14,997 nt of DNA. It comes from Roseiarcus sp. Lineage in GTDB: Bacteria; Pseudomonadota; Alphaproteobacteria; Rhizobiales; Beijerinckiaceae. Made by a program: the position numbers and the translations under genes. The notes beneath the pieces were generated by a model that was not told the origin of the DNA, did not search any database, and saw only the letters and a list, made by a program, of their open reading frames with translations. Below, one piece after another: positions 1 to 6,496 of the stretch; within the stretch, counting starts at the first letter, position 1; the number at the start of each line of letters is the position of its first letter. The DNA lies in NCBI GenBank assembly GCA_030153205.1, contig JASLHV010000380.1:1-14997 (forward strand). The letters run 5' to 3'.

Positions 1-68
1 GCTTTTCCGCAACCCAGTTCGTCATAAAGAATGTCGGCCAGAAAACTCCGCATCGGACTGTCTTCCAT
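1..68 (-). CDS. 5' fragment of a second, divergent HDO-like frame (runs off the window)
   Basis: Read on the minus strand from an ATG at 68-66, the frame gives MEDSP and then MRSFLADILYDELGCGK before leaving the window at base 1. The last 17 residues are identical to residues 16-32 of the HDO frame on the plus strand, with only synonymous differences. It could be the start of a divergent paralogue, the remnant of an inverted duplication, or an assembly fold-back. No ribosome binding site is evident. Only about 22 codons are visible, so nothing can be said about whether the gene is intact. Confidence 0.3.
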   Translation of the reverse strand, partial: MEDSPMRSFLADILYDELGCGK

Positions 69-125
69 CCCGGCGATGAGGAGTTTTCTGGCCGATATTC
101 TTTATGACGAACTGGGTTGCGGAAA
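4..125. repeat. 52-bp near-perfect inverted repeat (fold-back palindrome)
   Basis: The arms 4-55 and 74-125 are reverse complements with two mismatches (33/96 and 50/79), separated by an 18-bp loop (56-73). The right arm encodes the start of the HDO frame (MRSFLADILYDELGCGK). The left arm, read on the minus strand, encodes exactly the same 17 residues, and both mismatches are silent (Arg CGG/AGG, Asp GAC/GAT). The repeat is therefore an inverted copy of coding sequence rather than a terminator or operator. It may be a genomic head-to-head duplication or a fold-back artefact at a contig edge. The two differences argue mildly against a simple copy artefact. Confidence 0.9.
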
Positions 126-642
126 GGCGGACGGCGCCCACCCAAAGCTCTACGATGACTTTCTCTCGAGCATTGGCGTAAGGGACCATGACCTCAACGC
201 TCTGGCGCTGCGCAACAACATTGAATTGCTCGATGACGCGCGGCGTCACCTCGTCGCCGCGGAAAACGGTAGCGACTACGGCGTCGGCCTGCGCGGGATG
301 GGCGGAGAGTGCGTCTGTCAGATATATATTGCGCAGCTCCATCAGCACCTCATCCAAAACCCCTATGTTCGTGAGAATTATAACGATATCGATTGGCGTT
401 TTTGGGATCTTCACGTCGGCGATCACGATATCGAACACCGTGAAAAAACGCGTGCTCTCATCGACAGCGAGGTGGTCGCTAAAGGCGGCGAAGGTTTGAA
501 ACGCCTGGGTCTGGGTTACGGATACAGTATGAAATCTTGGAAGCAGTTTTGGATCAATATTTTTGAACTCGCTCGACAGGGAACGGCGGCCACTACGCCA
601 CGAGGTTCCGTCAAGGGAGCTGTCAGCCTGCATATCAACTGA
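31..642 (+). CDS. Haem-oxygenase-like diiron oxidase (iron-containing redox enzyme family), probably 5'-truncated
   Basis: The 203-residue frame resembles HDO-fold oxidases (the UndA, BesC and SznF group), cytoplasmic diiron enzymes that use O2 to oxidise, cleave or N-oxygenate amino-acid-like substrates. Candidate ligands are E27 in YDELG, H37 in AHPKLYDDF, E93 in GGECV, and H128, D133 and H136 in the stretch LHVGDHDIEH. The H37-E93 spacing matches what I recall of family members. The H-x4-D-x2-H arrangement is one residue longer than the usual H-x3-D-x2-H. Family members normally have a further helix carrying the first Glu ligand about 35 residues before the DELG segment. Here that helix is absent, and the frame cannot extend upstream because of a TAA at 25-27. 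The start at 31 lies in the left palindrome arm; ATG 76 is the alternative. It is the first gene of the accessory run. The family call is fairly sure; the substrate is unknown. Confidence 0.7.
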   Translation: MSARKLRIGLSSIPAMRSFLADILYDELGCGKADGAHPKLYDDFLSSIGVRDHDLNALALRNNIELLDDARRHLVAAENGSDYGVGLRGMGGECVCQIYIAQLHQHLIQNPYVRENYNDIDWRFWDLHVGDHDIEHREKTRALIDSEVVAKGGEGLKRLGLGYGYSMKSWKQFWINIFELARQGTAATTPRGSVKGAVSLHIN

Positions 643-669
643 TCGCCAAAATGCATAGCGGCAATGGAT

Positions 670-675
670 TATACT
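670..675 (+). promoter_or_regulatory. Possible -10 element ahead of the methyltransferase gene
   Basis: TATACT lies 27 bases upstream of the methyltransferase ATG in the only A/T-rich patch of the 59-base gap after the HDO stop. No convincing -35 hexamer is seen 17 bases upstream. It could allow separate transcription of the downstream four genes if the HDO copy is broken. Confidence 0.2.
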
Positions 676-701
676 TAATGTGATTTTATGGGAAGGGCAT
701 C

Positions 702-1385
702 ATGTCGACGATAATTTCGACGTACTCTCATCACGGTTGGGAAGATTATTATCGCAACCACGTCTCTGAGCGCGCGTGGAACGGACGCCCGGACGAGTTC
801 CTTATGGAGCACATCGAGGACCTGATCTTGCGTGACACGCGATCGATCCTCGATGTCGGCGCGGGCGACGGCCGGAATTTGGAGCCTTTTCTGAACCGTG
901 GATTTTCGGCCGTCGCCACAGACCTGTCTCCGACGGCGTTATCGACACTCGGCCGTCGTTGCCAGGAAGATTGGCTACAAAAGCCGTTGCTCATTTGCGG
1001 CGACTTTCTCTCTGTGCAATTCCTGCCTAGCCAATTCGACGTCATCATATGTTTTAACGCAATCTCTCATTTTGAAGAGCCGATGGAATGCCTCGCGAAA
1101 ATGATCAGTCTCTTACGGCCATGCGGGCGGCTCATATTTAACGCTTTTACGCCGAACGATGTCGCCTATGGGCAGGGCGAGAATGTCGGCGATCATAAAT
1201 TTTATTACAGAGATACCCTTTTTACCTTTATGACTGCTGATCATATCCTCAGCGTACTACCTGATTCCGTCGATGTTGTTCGCAGCGAGACCCGCCGTTG
1301 GCAGGAGCCGGACCACGGAGAGTATCGCCGAGGTGTCCATACGCACGAAGCGTGCTTTTTCATCCTCAAGAAACGTTCGACTTAG
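702..1385 (+). CDS. Class I SAM-dependent methyltransferase
   Basis: This 227-residue protein has a Rossmann-type methyltransferase fold. Motif I is ILDVGAGDGRNL (residues 49-60). The acidic residue that binds the SAM ribose is D74 in VATDLSP, GDF at 100-102 is the motif III-like loop, and FDVIICFNAISHF (112-124) is the post-motif strand. It would transfer a methyl group to a small molecule in the cytoplasm; the acceptor cannot be read from the sequence. The start is supported by a strong Shine-Dalgarno sequence (GGAAGGG, 691-697). It lies 59 bases after the HDO stop and 35 bases before the acetyltransferase start, consistent with one transcript. It resembles UbiG/Tam-like small-molecule enzymes rather than RNA or protein methyltransferases. 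The fold is firm; the substrate is unknown. Confidence 0.85.
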   Translation: MSTIISTYSHHGWEDYYRNHVSERAWNGRPDEFLMEHIEDLILRDTRSILDVGAGDGRNLEPFLNRGFSAVATDLSPTALSTLGRRCQEDWLQKPLLICGDFLSVQFLPSQFDVIICFNAISHFEEPMECLAKMISLLRPCGRLIFNAFTPNDVAYGQGENVGDHKFYYRDTLFTFMTADHILSVLPDSVDVVRSETRRWQEPDHGEYRRGVHTHEACFFILKKRST

Positions 1386-1420
1386 CGAATTGTTTTCTCC
1401 CGCGTTTTCGAGAGACGAGC

Positions 1421-2269
1421 ATGGTTCATCAGAGGCCGCTCCATTCATCGTATGAGGCCGTCGGCGATACAAACGGCCTTTGGCTGCAGATGATCGCCAT
1501 CGCCGCGAAGATCTGCGAAAAAGAGAGGACGTTGTCGTCAGCGTATATTCAACGCATTCTTCGATTTCCGAGCTTTGAAAAAGCACTCGCGACATCGATC
1601 TCTGACAGACTAAGACACGCTTTCTTCGCGCAGGCGCCGTTAAGGCAAATTGTTGAAACCATTTTACAAAGCCAACCGGACGTTTCGCAATGCGCCGCGC
1701 GGGACTTGATATTCAGCCTCGAGAATAATCCCGCCTATAAGAACCTCCTGGACGTCTTTTTGAATTCGAAAGGATTTCTCGCTCTCGCGACCCACCGTAT
1801 TTGCCATCATCTTTGGCAAAGAAACCGAAAGGAGCTCGCCAGTTATATTCACGGGGCGGCATGCGAAGTTCACGCGATAGACATTCACCCCGCCGCCGTG
1901 TTTGGAGACGGTATCTTGATTGACCACGCGACCGGTCTTGTCGTTGGCGAAACGGCGAAAATTGGCGACAACGTATCTATTTTTCATGGCGTCACTCTGG
2001 GCAGCACCGGAAAAGTGACGGGCGACCGGCACCCGAAAGTAGGATCTGGCGTGCTTATCGGCGCTCAGGCGATCATCCTTGGCGATATTACAATTGGCGA
2101 CAACGCGAAGGTGGGAGCGGGTAGCGTGGTCCTCAGTAACGTGCCTAAGGGAGCAACTGTTGTCGGCGTGCCTGCTCGCATCGTTAATCGCGTCAATACG
2201 GCTGGTCGTTCGTCACAAATACCGCCGTCCGACCTTACACATCGATGCCTAGATGTTTGCGCACCCTAA
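1421..2269 (+). CDS. Serine O-acetyltransferase-like (CysE family) enzyme
   Basis: The 282-residue protein has the helical N-terminal SAT domain (about 1-140) followed by a left-handed beta-helix of hexapeptide repeats (about 155-255). Hallmarks are ILIDHATGLVVGE with the catalytic His (H169), IFHGVTLGSTG (H189) and GDRHPK (201-206). The family acetylates L-serine with acetyl-CoA to O-acetylserine, the precursor of cysteine and of several beta-substituted alanines. The C-terminal tail (THRCLDVCAP) does not end in the Ile that docks CysE into cysteine synthase, suggesting a role outside bulk cysteine synthesis. I chose ATG 1421 because the upstream in-frame ATG (1298) would overlap the methyltransferase by 88 bases. 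No CysK is seen nearby. The last codons overlap the next gene by 17 bases. Confidence 0.85.
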   Translation: MVHQRPLHSSYEAVGDTNGLWLQMIAIAAKICEKERTLSSAYIQRILRFPSFEKALATSISDRLRHAFFAQAPLRQIVETILQSQPDVSQCAARDLIFSLENNPAYKNLLDVFLNSKGFLALATHRICHHLWQRNRKELASYIHGAACEVHAIDIHPAAVFGDGILIDHATGLVVGETAKIGDNVSIFHGVTLGSTGKVTGDRHPKVGSGVLIGAQAIILGDITIGDNAKVGAGSVVLSNVPKGATVVGVPARIVNRVNTAGRSSQIPPSDLTHRCLDVCAP

Positions 2270-2774
2270 AACCATCATCCACGGATCCGAATATGTTGAT
2301 TCTCGGATCGACGACCAGGCGAAAGCACGCGCGTTGAACCTGGCTTACATAAAGCTTCATCGCGCGGGTGTTAGAGTGACACGGCAGCGGCTGCATCTAT
2401 GCGTTCTAATATTTCGAGGCGACCCACGGCACATCACTGCGGATATGCTTCACAAGGAGGCCCAGCAGGCCAAGCTGAGAGTGTCGCTAGCGACCATTTA
2501 TAATACGCTCAATCAATTCACGGAGAGCAGACTGCTAAGAAAACTCGTTATCGACGGCGGCCGAACCTACTTCGATACCGACGTCTCCCAACATCACCAT
2601 TTCTTCCTCGAGGAAGATGAAACCGTGGTGGATATCCCGTCCGATTCGCTGATGGCGCCAAGTCCGCCCGAAGGCTTTAGGATATCCAACGTCGACTTCG
2701 TTGTACGACTGCGCAAGGAATATGTGACCTCTCCGAGTCTCTTGGAGGTCAAGCCCACAAGAGACTTAGGTTAG
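2253..2774 (+). CDS. irr: Irr-like Fur-family transcriptional regulator
   Basis: The 173-residue protein has the Fur winged helix at about 33-105 (GVRVTRQRL at 39-47; the recognition-helix region contains SLATIYNTLNQ, 78-88). The segment GRTYFDTDVSQHHHFF (103-118) is the Irr signature containing the His cluster implicated in haem/metal sensing. The end (FRISNVDFVVRLRKE) also matches Irr, with an additional tail of about 17 residues. Irr represses or activates iron genes in Hyphomicrobiales according to haem status. The N-terminal GCPW-type haem regulatory motif of Bradyrhizobium Irr is missing, as it is in many Irr homologues. The start overlaps the acetyltransferase stop, implying translational coupling. 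It most likely senses iron/haem for this operon; it could be a paralogue of a chromosomal irr elsewhere. Confidence 0.8.
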   Translation: MFAHPKTIIHGSEYVDSRIDDQAKARALNLAYIKLHRAGVRVTRQRLHLCVLIFRGDPRHITADMLHKEAQQAKLRVSLATIYNTLNQFTESRLLRKLVIDGGRTYFDTDVSQHHHFFLEEDETVVDIPSDSLMAPSPPEGFRISNVDFVVRLRKEYVTSPSLLEVKPTRDLG

Positions 2775-2782
2775 GTGTGCGA

Positions 2783-3748
2783 ATGGCTTTAGGCGTTGCG
2801 GCGGCAATTTTCGCTACCTTTGTCTGGGCCATGAATTTTGTCGTTCCATTCGTCGTCGGAAAATACACGATCTTCGATTTGGCGCTTTTGAGATTCTCCG
2901 TCTCAGCCCTGGTCGGAATCGGTATTTTGACGATTAGGAGGAATCAGACTCTTCGTCTTTCGGCGGGAGATTGGGTCACTGCAAGTTGCTTGGCGTTTTT
3001 AGGGTATGTTGGATATTTCTTGGCCGTGACCGGCGCGGCTATTTATGCCGGACCAATCATCGCCCCAGCGTTTCTCGGGCTGGTTCCGGTTATCGTGGCG
3101 ATCGCCGGGAATTTCAGCGAGCGCGCTGTGCCATGGCGTCGGCTGTCGGTTCCTCTTTTGGTCATCTCTTTTGGCCTCTTGCTCGTGAATCGCGATGTCT
3201 TTCGCTATGCGAATATCGAGGAGACTCGCTCGCTGGCGTTGGGCATTCCGCTTGCGATGGCGGCGGTTATTTTTTGGACCCTGTTCGCGCTCCTCAATCA
3301 ATCGGCCCTGGCCGGACGTCCAATGGCGGATTCAATGATCTGGACCGCTCTGATGATGGTGTCCGGCGGGCTTCAGATGATATTGTTCTTGCCGCTCGGA
3401 GCAGCGTTTGGTCTCTTCGGGCTCGCCAAGCAAGGGGCTGGCTGGGACACCGCACATGCGGTGTATATCTCGGGCGCAATGCTGGCCTTATTCTCATCTG
3501 TCGTCGGCGCCTGGGCTTGGACGATCGCCGCACGTCGCCTGCCCGTCGCGCTTTCAGCGCAGCTCGTCGTTCTCGAAACCGTCTTTGGCGCCGTCTTTGG
3601 TCTGGCGGTACGTCGCGAATGGCCAGACGTAATCGAGACGTTTGGCATCTTGTCTTTGATATTTGGCGTCGTTTTCGCCATTCGGGTTTTCTATAGTCGA
3701 TCTTCCGCTGAGGAATCCGCGTCCGCCCAGGCCCCATTTCGAGCCTGA
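2783..3748 (+). CDS. EamA/DMT-family permease (probable exporter)
   Basis: This is a 321-residue, very hydrophobic protein with about ten predicted membrane segments in two homologous halves, as in the EamA drug/metabolite transporter family (RhaT, YdcZ and RarD relatives). The first half includes FATFVWAMNFVVPFVVG and the second begins near residue 150. Such inner-membrane proteins usually export amino acids, thiols or other small metabolites. ATG 2783 is preferred, with AGG seven bases upstream; an in-frame GTG at 2777 would add two residues. It starts eight bases after the Irr-like stop, so it very likely shares the transcript and may export the product of the upstream enzymes or handle a precursor. 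The family is firm; the direction and substrate are inferred. Confidence 0.85.
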   Translation: MALGVAAAIFATFVWAMNFVVPFVVGKYTIFDLALLRFSVSALVGIGILTIRRNQTLRLSAGDWVTASCLAFLGYVGYFLAVTGAAIYAGPIIAPAFLGLVPVIVAIAGNFSERAVPWRRLSVPLLVISFGLLLVNRDVFRYANIEETRSLALGIPLAMAAVIFWTLFALLNQSALAGRPMADSMIWTALMMVSGGLQMILFLPLGAAFGLFGLAKQGAGWDTAHAVYISGAMLALFSSVVGAWAWTIAARRLPVALSAQLVVLETVFGAVFGLAVRREWPDVIETFGILSLIFGVVFAIRVFYSRSSAEESASAQAPFRA

Positions 3749-3881
3749 TGAATTCAGAAATCCGATATCTTCTCAGCGTCGATCCGGTCATACGCTTTGT
3801 GCGTTCCGATGAACTCGACATCGGCAATCTGCACCAGCAAATTTTACGGCGAGAATATCCCGACGCCAGGCCGGTTCGCGC
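3748..3881 (+). other. Short gap with a possible remnant ORF
   Basis: An ATG overlaps the transporter stop (TGATG), opening an 82-codon frame that ends at 3996 after running antisense into the CoA-ester lyase gene. The first 40 or so residues (MNSEIRYLLSVDPVIRFVRS and on) are not obviously a shadow, but I recognise no family. The antisense overlap suggests either a gene head truncated at the edge of the accessory block or a chance frame. No clear terminator is visible between the two convergent genes. Confidence 0.2.
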
Positions 3882-4766
3882 TCACGCGTTGGCCAGTCGC
3901 GCCACGCCCGCGGCGATCAACAGCGTCCTTCGCGCCATATCCGCATGCAGCCGCTCGACCATGCGACCATTAATCTGGATCACGCCTTTGTCCTGATTGG
4001 CGGGCTCGTCGAAAGCGGCGATGATGGCGCTTGCGGCGTCGACCTCCGCCTTGGTCGGCGCGAAGACTTCGTTGCAGATGTCTATCTGGCTCGGATGGAT
4101 CAGCGTCTTGCCGTCGAGGCCCATATCGCGGCCCTGCTCGCATTCCTTTTTGAAGCCTTCGAGATCGGCGATATCGTTGTAGACGCCGTCAATAATGTCG
4201 ACGCCATGCGCCCGCGCTGCGGCGACGCATATGGCGAGCCAGGGCGTCATCGCCGGCCGCCCCGGCGTGAGACGCGCGCGGGTCTCCTTGGCGAGATCGT
4301 TGAGACCCATCACCAGAACTTCAAGCCGCGCGGCCGGATCGGCCGCCGCCGCCGCGATAGCGCCGGCGTGCAGGATGGCGAGCGGCGTCTCCATCATCGC
4401 CCAGACGCGCAAACGTTCGGGCGCGCCTGCTTCGCGCAATTGCCGCGCCGCGTGCATGATCGCGCCGGGACCATCGACCTTCGGCAAGAGAATGGCGTCC
4501 GCGCCAGCCCCCGCCGCCGCCTGCAAATCGTCACGCCCCCACGGCGACTCCAGCGCGTTGATGCGAATGACTGCCTGCCGCGCGCCGAAGCCGCCTTGGC
4601 GAACCGTCGCCACCACCTGTTCGCGCGCCAGCGCTTTTTGGTCGGGCGCGACAGAATCTTCGAGATCGAGAATGACGGCGTCCGCTGGCAAGGTCCTGGC
4701 CTTGGCCAGGGCGCGCGGATTGGCCCCCGGCATGTAAAGGACGCTACGACGTGGACGGGCGGTCAT
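3882..4766 (-). CDS. HpcH/HpaI (CitE-like) CoA-ester lyase / malyl-CoA lyase family
   Basis: The 294-residue TIM-barrel protein carries the family marks. These are RSVLYMPGANPRAL at the N-terminus, DAVILDLEDSVAP (Mg/acyl-CoA site, about 29-41), the conserved Arg in VIRINALESPWG, ADAILLPKV and the metal-binding Glu in AMMETPLAILHAG. The C-terminus has GKTLIHPSQI and the lid-like tail. Relatives cleave or form malyl-CoA, methylmalyl-CoA or citramalyl-CoA, or act as (3S)-malyl-CoA thioesterase. The sequence does not decide among these, and no serine-cycle or citrate-lyase genes adjoin it. The start is backed by GAGGG just upstream. It is divergent from hemA and convergent with the accessory cassette. 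Confidence 0.85.
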   Translation of the reverse strand: MTARPRRSVLYMPGANPRALAKARTLPADAVILDLEDSVAPDQKALAREQVVATVRQGGFGARQAVIRINALESPWGRDDLQAAAGAGADAILLPKVDGPGAIMHAARQLREAGAPERLRVWAMMETPLAILHAGAIAAAAADPAARLEVLVMGLNDLAKETRARLTPGRPAMTPWLAICVAAARAHGVDIIDGVYNDIADLEGFKKECEQGRDMGLDGKTLIHPSQIDICNEVFAPTKAEVDAASAIIAAFDEPANQDKGVIQINGRMVERLHADMARRTLLIAAGVARLANA

Positions 4767-4987
4767 GGAGCCCTCAAAGTTGACGATGAATTGTGAATTG
4801 TGCAGCGCAATATATCAAGCTGCAAGTCCACCCTTGAAAAACCGATCAGATTTGTGAAAAATTTATCAAGGAATTTGGAAGACCTTTCGCGCGCGATGCG
4901 ACATATCTGCCGTCGATTTGGCTATTTAGAGCGCCTATAAGGAAGGTCGCCGCGGCGGCGAGGCCGGCTATTTCTGCCGCTCGCGCT

Positions 4988-5005
4988 CGCCCGTCCGGGC
5001 GTTTT
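4988..5005 (+). terminator. Terminator-like hairpin in the hemA leader
   Basis: CGCCC (4988-4992) pairs with GGGCG (4997-5001) around a GTCC loop and is followed at once by TTTT (5002-5005). It points toward hemA, whose start is 72 bases further on, and no upstream gene on this strand needs terminating. It could be an attenuator-like element or simply a hairpin with a short T-run. The stem is short, so confidence is low. Confidence 0.3.
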
Positions 5006-5032
5006 GAACGGATTAGGTTTTCGAAAGAGTGA

Positions 5033-5067
5033 TCGGCGACAATCGCCGAAGCGGCCGAAGAGGCCGC
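5033..5067 (+). promoter_or_regulatory. Tandem stem-loops next to the hemA ribosome binding site
   Basis: The first stem is 7 bp (5033-5039 with 5043-5049, loop CAA). The second is 6 bp (GCGGCC 5051-5056 with GGCCGC 5062-5067, loop GAAGA). The second ends directly before the GGAG (5068-5071) that serves the ATG at 5078. Both stems are perfect. They could modulate translation or transcript stability; no trans-acting factor can be inferred. Confidence 0.4.
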
Positions 5068-5077
5068 GGAGCGTCTG

Positions 5078-6319
5078 ATGGACTATTCGCGTTTCTTTGA
5101 GCAAGCGACGGATCGGCTGCGTGAGGAGCGTCGCTATCGGGTCTTTGCGCCTTTGGAGCGGAGCGCTGCGCGATTTCCCCGCGCTTTATGGCGACACGGC
5201 GAAACCGGAAGCCTAGAGAAGCGCGAAATCGTCGTCTGGTGCCCGAACGACTATCTCGGCATGGGCCGCCATCCCGAGGTCATCGCGGCTATGCGAGACG
5301 CTGCGGAGCGATATGGAACTGGCGCCGGCGGCACGCGCAATATTTCCGGCAACAATGGGCCGCTAGTCGATCTCGAGAACGAACTCGCCGACCTTCACGG
5401 CAAAGAAGGGGCGCTGGTTTTCACGTCGGGATGGATTTCGAATCTCGCCGCCATCTCGACGATCGCGTCGCTTTTGCCCGATTGCCTGATTCTTTCGGAC
5501 GCGCTGAACCATAATTCGATGATCGAGGGCGTGAAGCGGTCAAATTGCGAAAAGCAGATTTTCCGCCACAACGATCTCGCGCATCTGGAAAGCTTGCTGA
5601 AGGCGCGCCGACCCGGCAGGCCGACTTTGATCGTTTTCGAGAGTCTCTATTCGATGGACGGCGATATCGCACCGATCCGGCGGATCATCGCCCTGGCAAA
5701 AAGGTACGACGCGCTCACCTACATCGATGAAGTCCATGCGGTCGGCCTTTACGGCCCGCGCGGCGCGGGCGTCGCCGAGCGCGACGGCGTGATGAGCGAG
5801 ATCGATGTCATCGAAGGCACGCTCGCCAAAGGCTTCGGGTCGCTCGGCGGCTATATCGCGGCGAGCCGGGCGATCATCGATGCCGTGCGCTCGCATGCGC
5901 CCGCCTTCATCTTCACGACCGCCCTGCCCCCGCCGGTCGCCGCCGCGGCGGCGACGGCGGTGCGCATCATCAAGGACGCTGGCGCTTTGCGTGCGCGCCA
6001 CCAACAACAGGTCGCCAAGACAAAGGCCGCGCTGGTCGAAGCGGGCATTCCCGTTCTCGCCAACCCTTCGCATATCATACCGGCGATGATCGGCGACGCC
6101 GAGCTCTGCAAGGTCGCGAGCGACCGTCTCCTCGAGCGCCACGGCGTCTATATCCAACCGATCAACTATCCGACGGTGGCGCGCGGGACGGAACGTTTGC
6201 GGATTACGCCGACGCCGTACCATGACGACAAGCTCATCGAGGAATTGGTCGCGGCGATGGTCGAGACCTGGAAGGCGATCGGGTTGCCGTTCGCGCGGCC
6301 GGCCATGGCGGCGGAGTAG
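5078..6319 (+). CDS. hemA: 5-aminolevulinate synthase
   Basis: This 413-residue PLP enzyme condenses glycine and succinyl-CoA to 5-aminolevulinate, CoA and CO2, the first step of tetrapyrrole synthesis in Alphaproteobacteria (Shemin/C4 pathway). The N-terminus MDYSRFFEQATDRL and RYRVFAPLER match ALAS, as does VVWCPNDYLGMGRHP. Further marks are the glycine-rich GTGAGGTRNISGN (80-92), the PLP-binding DEVHAVGLYG (D217, H220) and the Schiff-base Lys K251 in TLAKGFGSLGG. Length and order match full-length ALAS, distinguishing it from KBL, BioF and SPT relatives. ATG 5078 has GGAG at six bases. It is monocistronic on its strand, with hairpins in the leader. Confidence 0.97.
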   Translation: MDYSRFFEQATDRLREERRYRVFAPLERSAARFPRALWRHGETGSLEKREIVVWCPNDYLGMGRHPEVIAAMRDAAERYGTGAGGTRNISGNNGPLVDLENELADLHGKEGALVFTSGWISNLAAISTIASLLPDCLILSDALNHNSMIEGVKRSNCEKQIFRHNDLAHLESLLKARRPGRPTLIVFESLYSMDGDIAPIRRIIALAKRYDALTYIDEVHAVGLYGPRGAGVAERDGVMSEIDVIEGTLAKGFGSLGGYIAASRAIIDAVRSHAPAFIFTTALPPPVAAAAATAVRIIKDAGALRARHQQQVAKTKAALVEAGIPVLANPSHIIPAMIGDAELCKVASDRLLERHGVYIQPINYPTVARGTERLRITPTPYHDDKLIEELVAAMVETWKAIGLPFARPAMAAE

Positions 6320-6373
6320 GGGCGGTTGCAGATTTTCCGATTGTTGGCTTCCGCGTCATCGGCCGCAGGAGGG

Positions 6374-6407
6374 GTGGCGCGGTTGGCGCTTTGCGGGGCG
6401 GCGCCAC
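6374..6407. repeat. Inverted repeat between hemA and the toxin gene
   Basis: GTGGCGC (6374-6380) and GCGCCAC (6401-6407) pair perfectly across 20 bases, with an inner GGCGC also able to pair with the right arm. It sits between the convergent hemA and toxin gene ends and might act as a bidirectional stop, but no T-run follows on either strand. Confidence 0.3.
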
Positions 6408-6496
6408 GCCGCGCATCAGTGGCGGCGAAAGCCGGATTAGTCGAAATCAGAACGATGCTCGTCACCGTACGCCATCGGCAACTTGGATTTTAAAGC

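Larger units (their letters stand above)
4767..5077. other. Divergent intergenic region between CoA-ester lyase and hemA
   Basis: This 311-bp stretch has no convincing gene. The left half is A/T-rich (about 4785-4930) and should hold the promoters of both divergent genes, but no clean -35/-10 pair or FNR/FixK box (TTGAT-N4-ATCAA) could be assigned. A direct GAATTGT repeat lies around 4790-4800. The right half is GC-rich and holds three hairpins described separately. Confidence 0.7.

Noticed and set aside
22..633. 203-codon minus-strand frame opposite the HDO gene
   Set aside because: The plus-strand frame has HDO metal motifs and the antisense has none. Its tail over the palindrome reads in a different frame from the duplicated HDO peptide.
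1298..1420. Longer N-terminus for the CysE-like protein
   Set aside because: It would overlap the methyltransferase by 88 bases and adds residues read from the methyltransferase gene out of frame; ATG 1421 gives normal family length.
1755..1772. A/T-rich palindromic stretch resembling an iron control element
   Set aside because: It lies deep inside the CysE-like coding region and reduces to overlapping GAATTC/TTCGAA palindromes, with no promoter context.
3294..3827. 177-codon minus-strand frame opposite the transporter
   Set aside because: It is very Arg-rich with no recognisable domain; the plus strand encodes a clear ten-helix transporter.
4830..4880. FNR/FixK-type box upstream of hemA
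   Set aside because: TTG and CAA/CAG half sites occur, but their spacing (10-12 bases between half-site cores rather than 8) does not fit TTGAT-N4-ATCAA.
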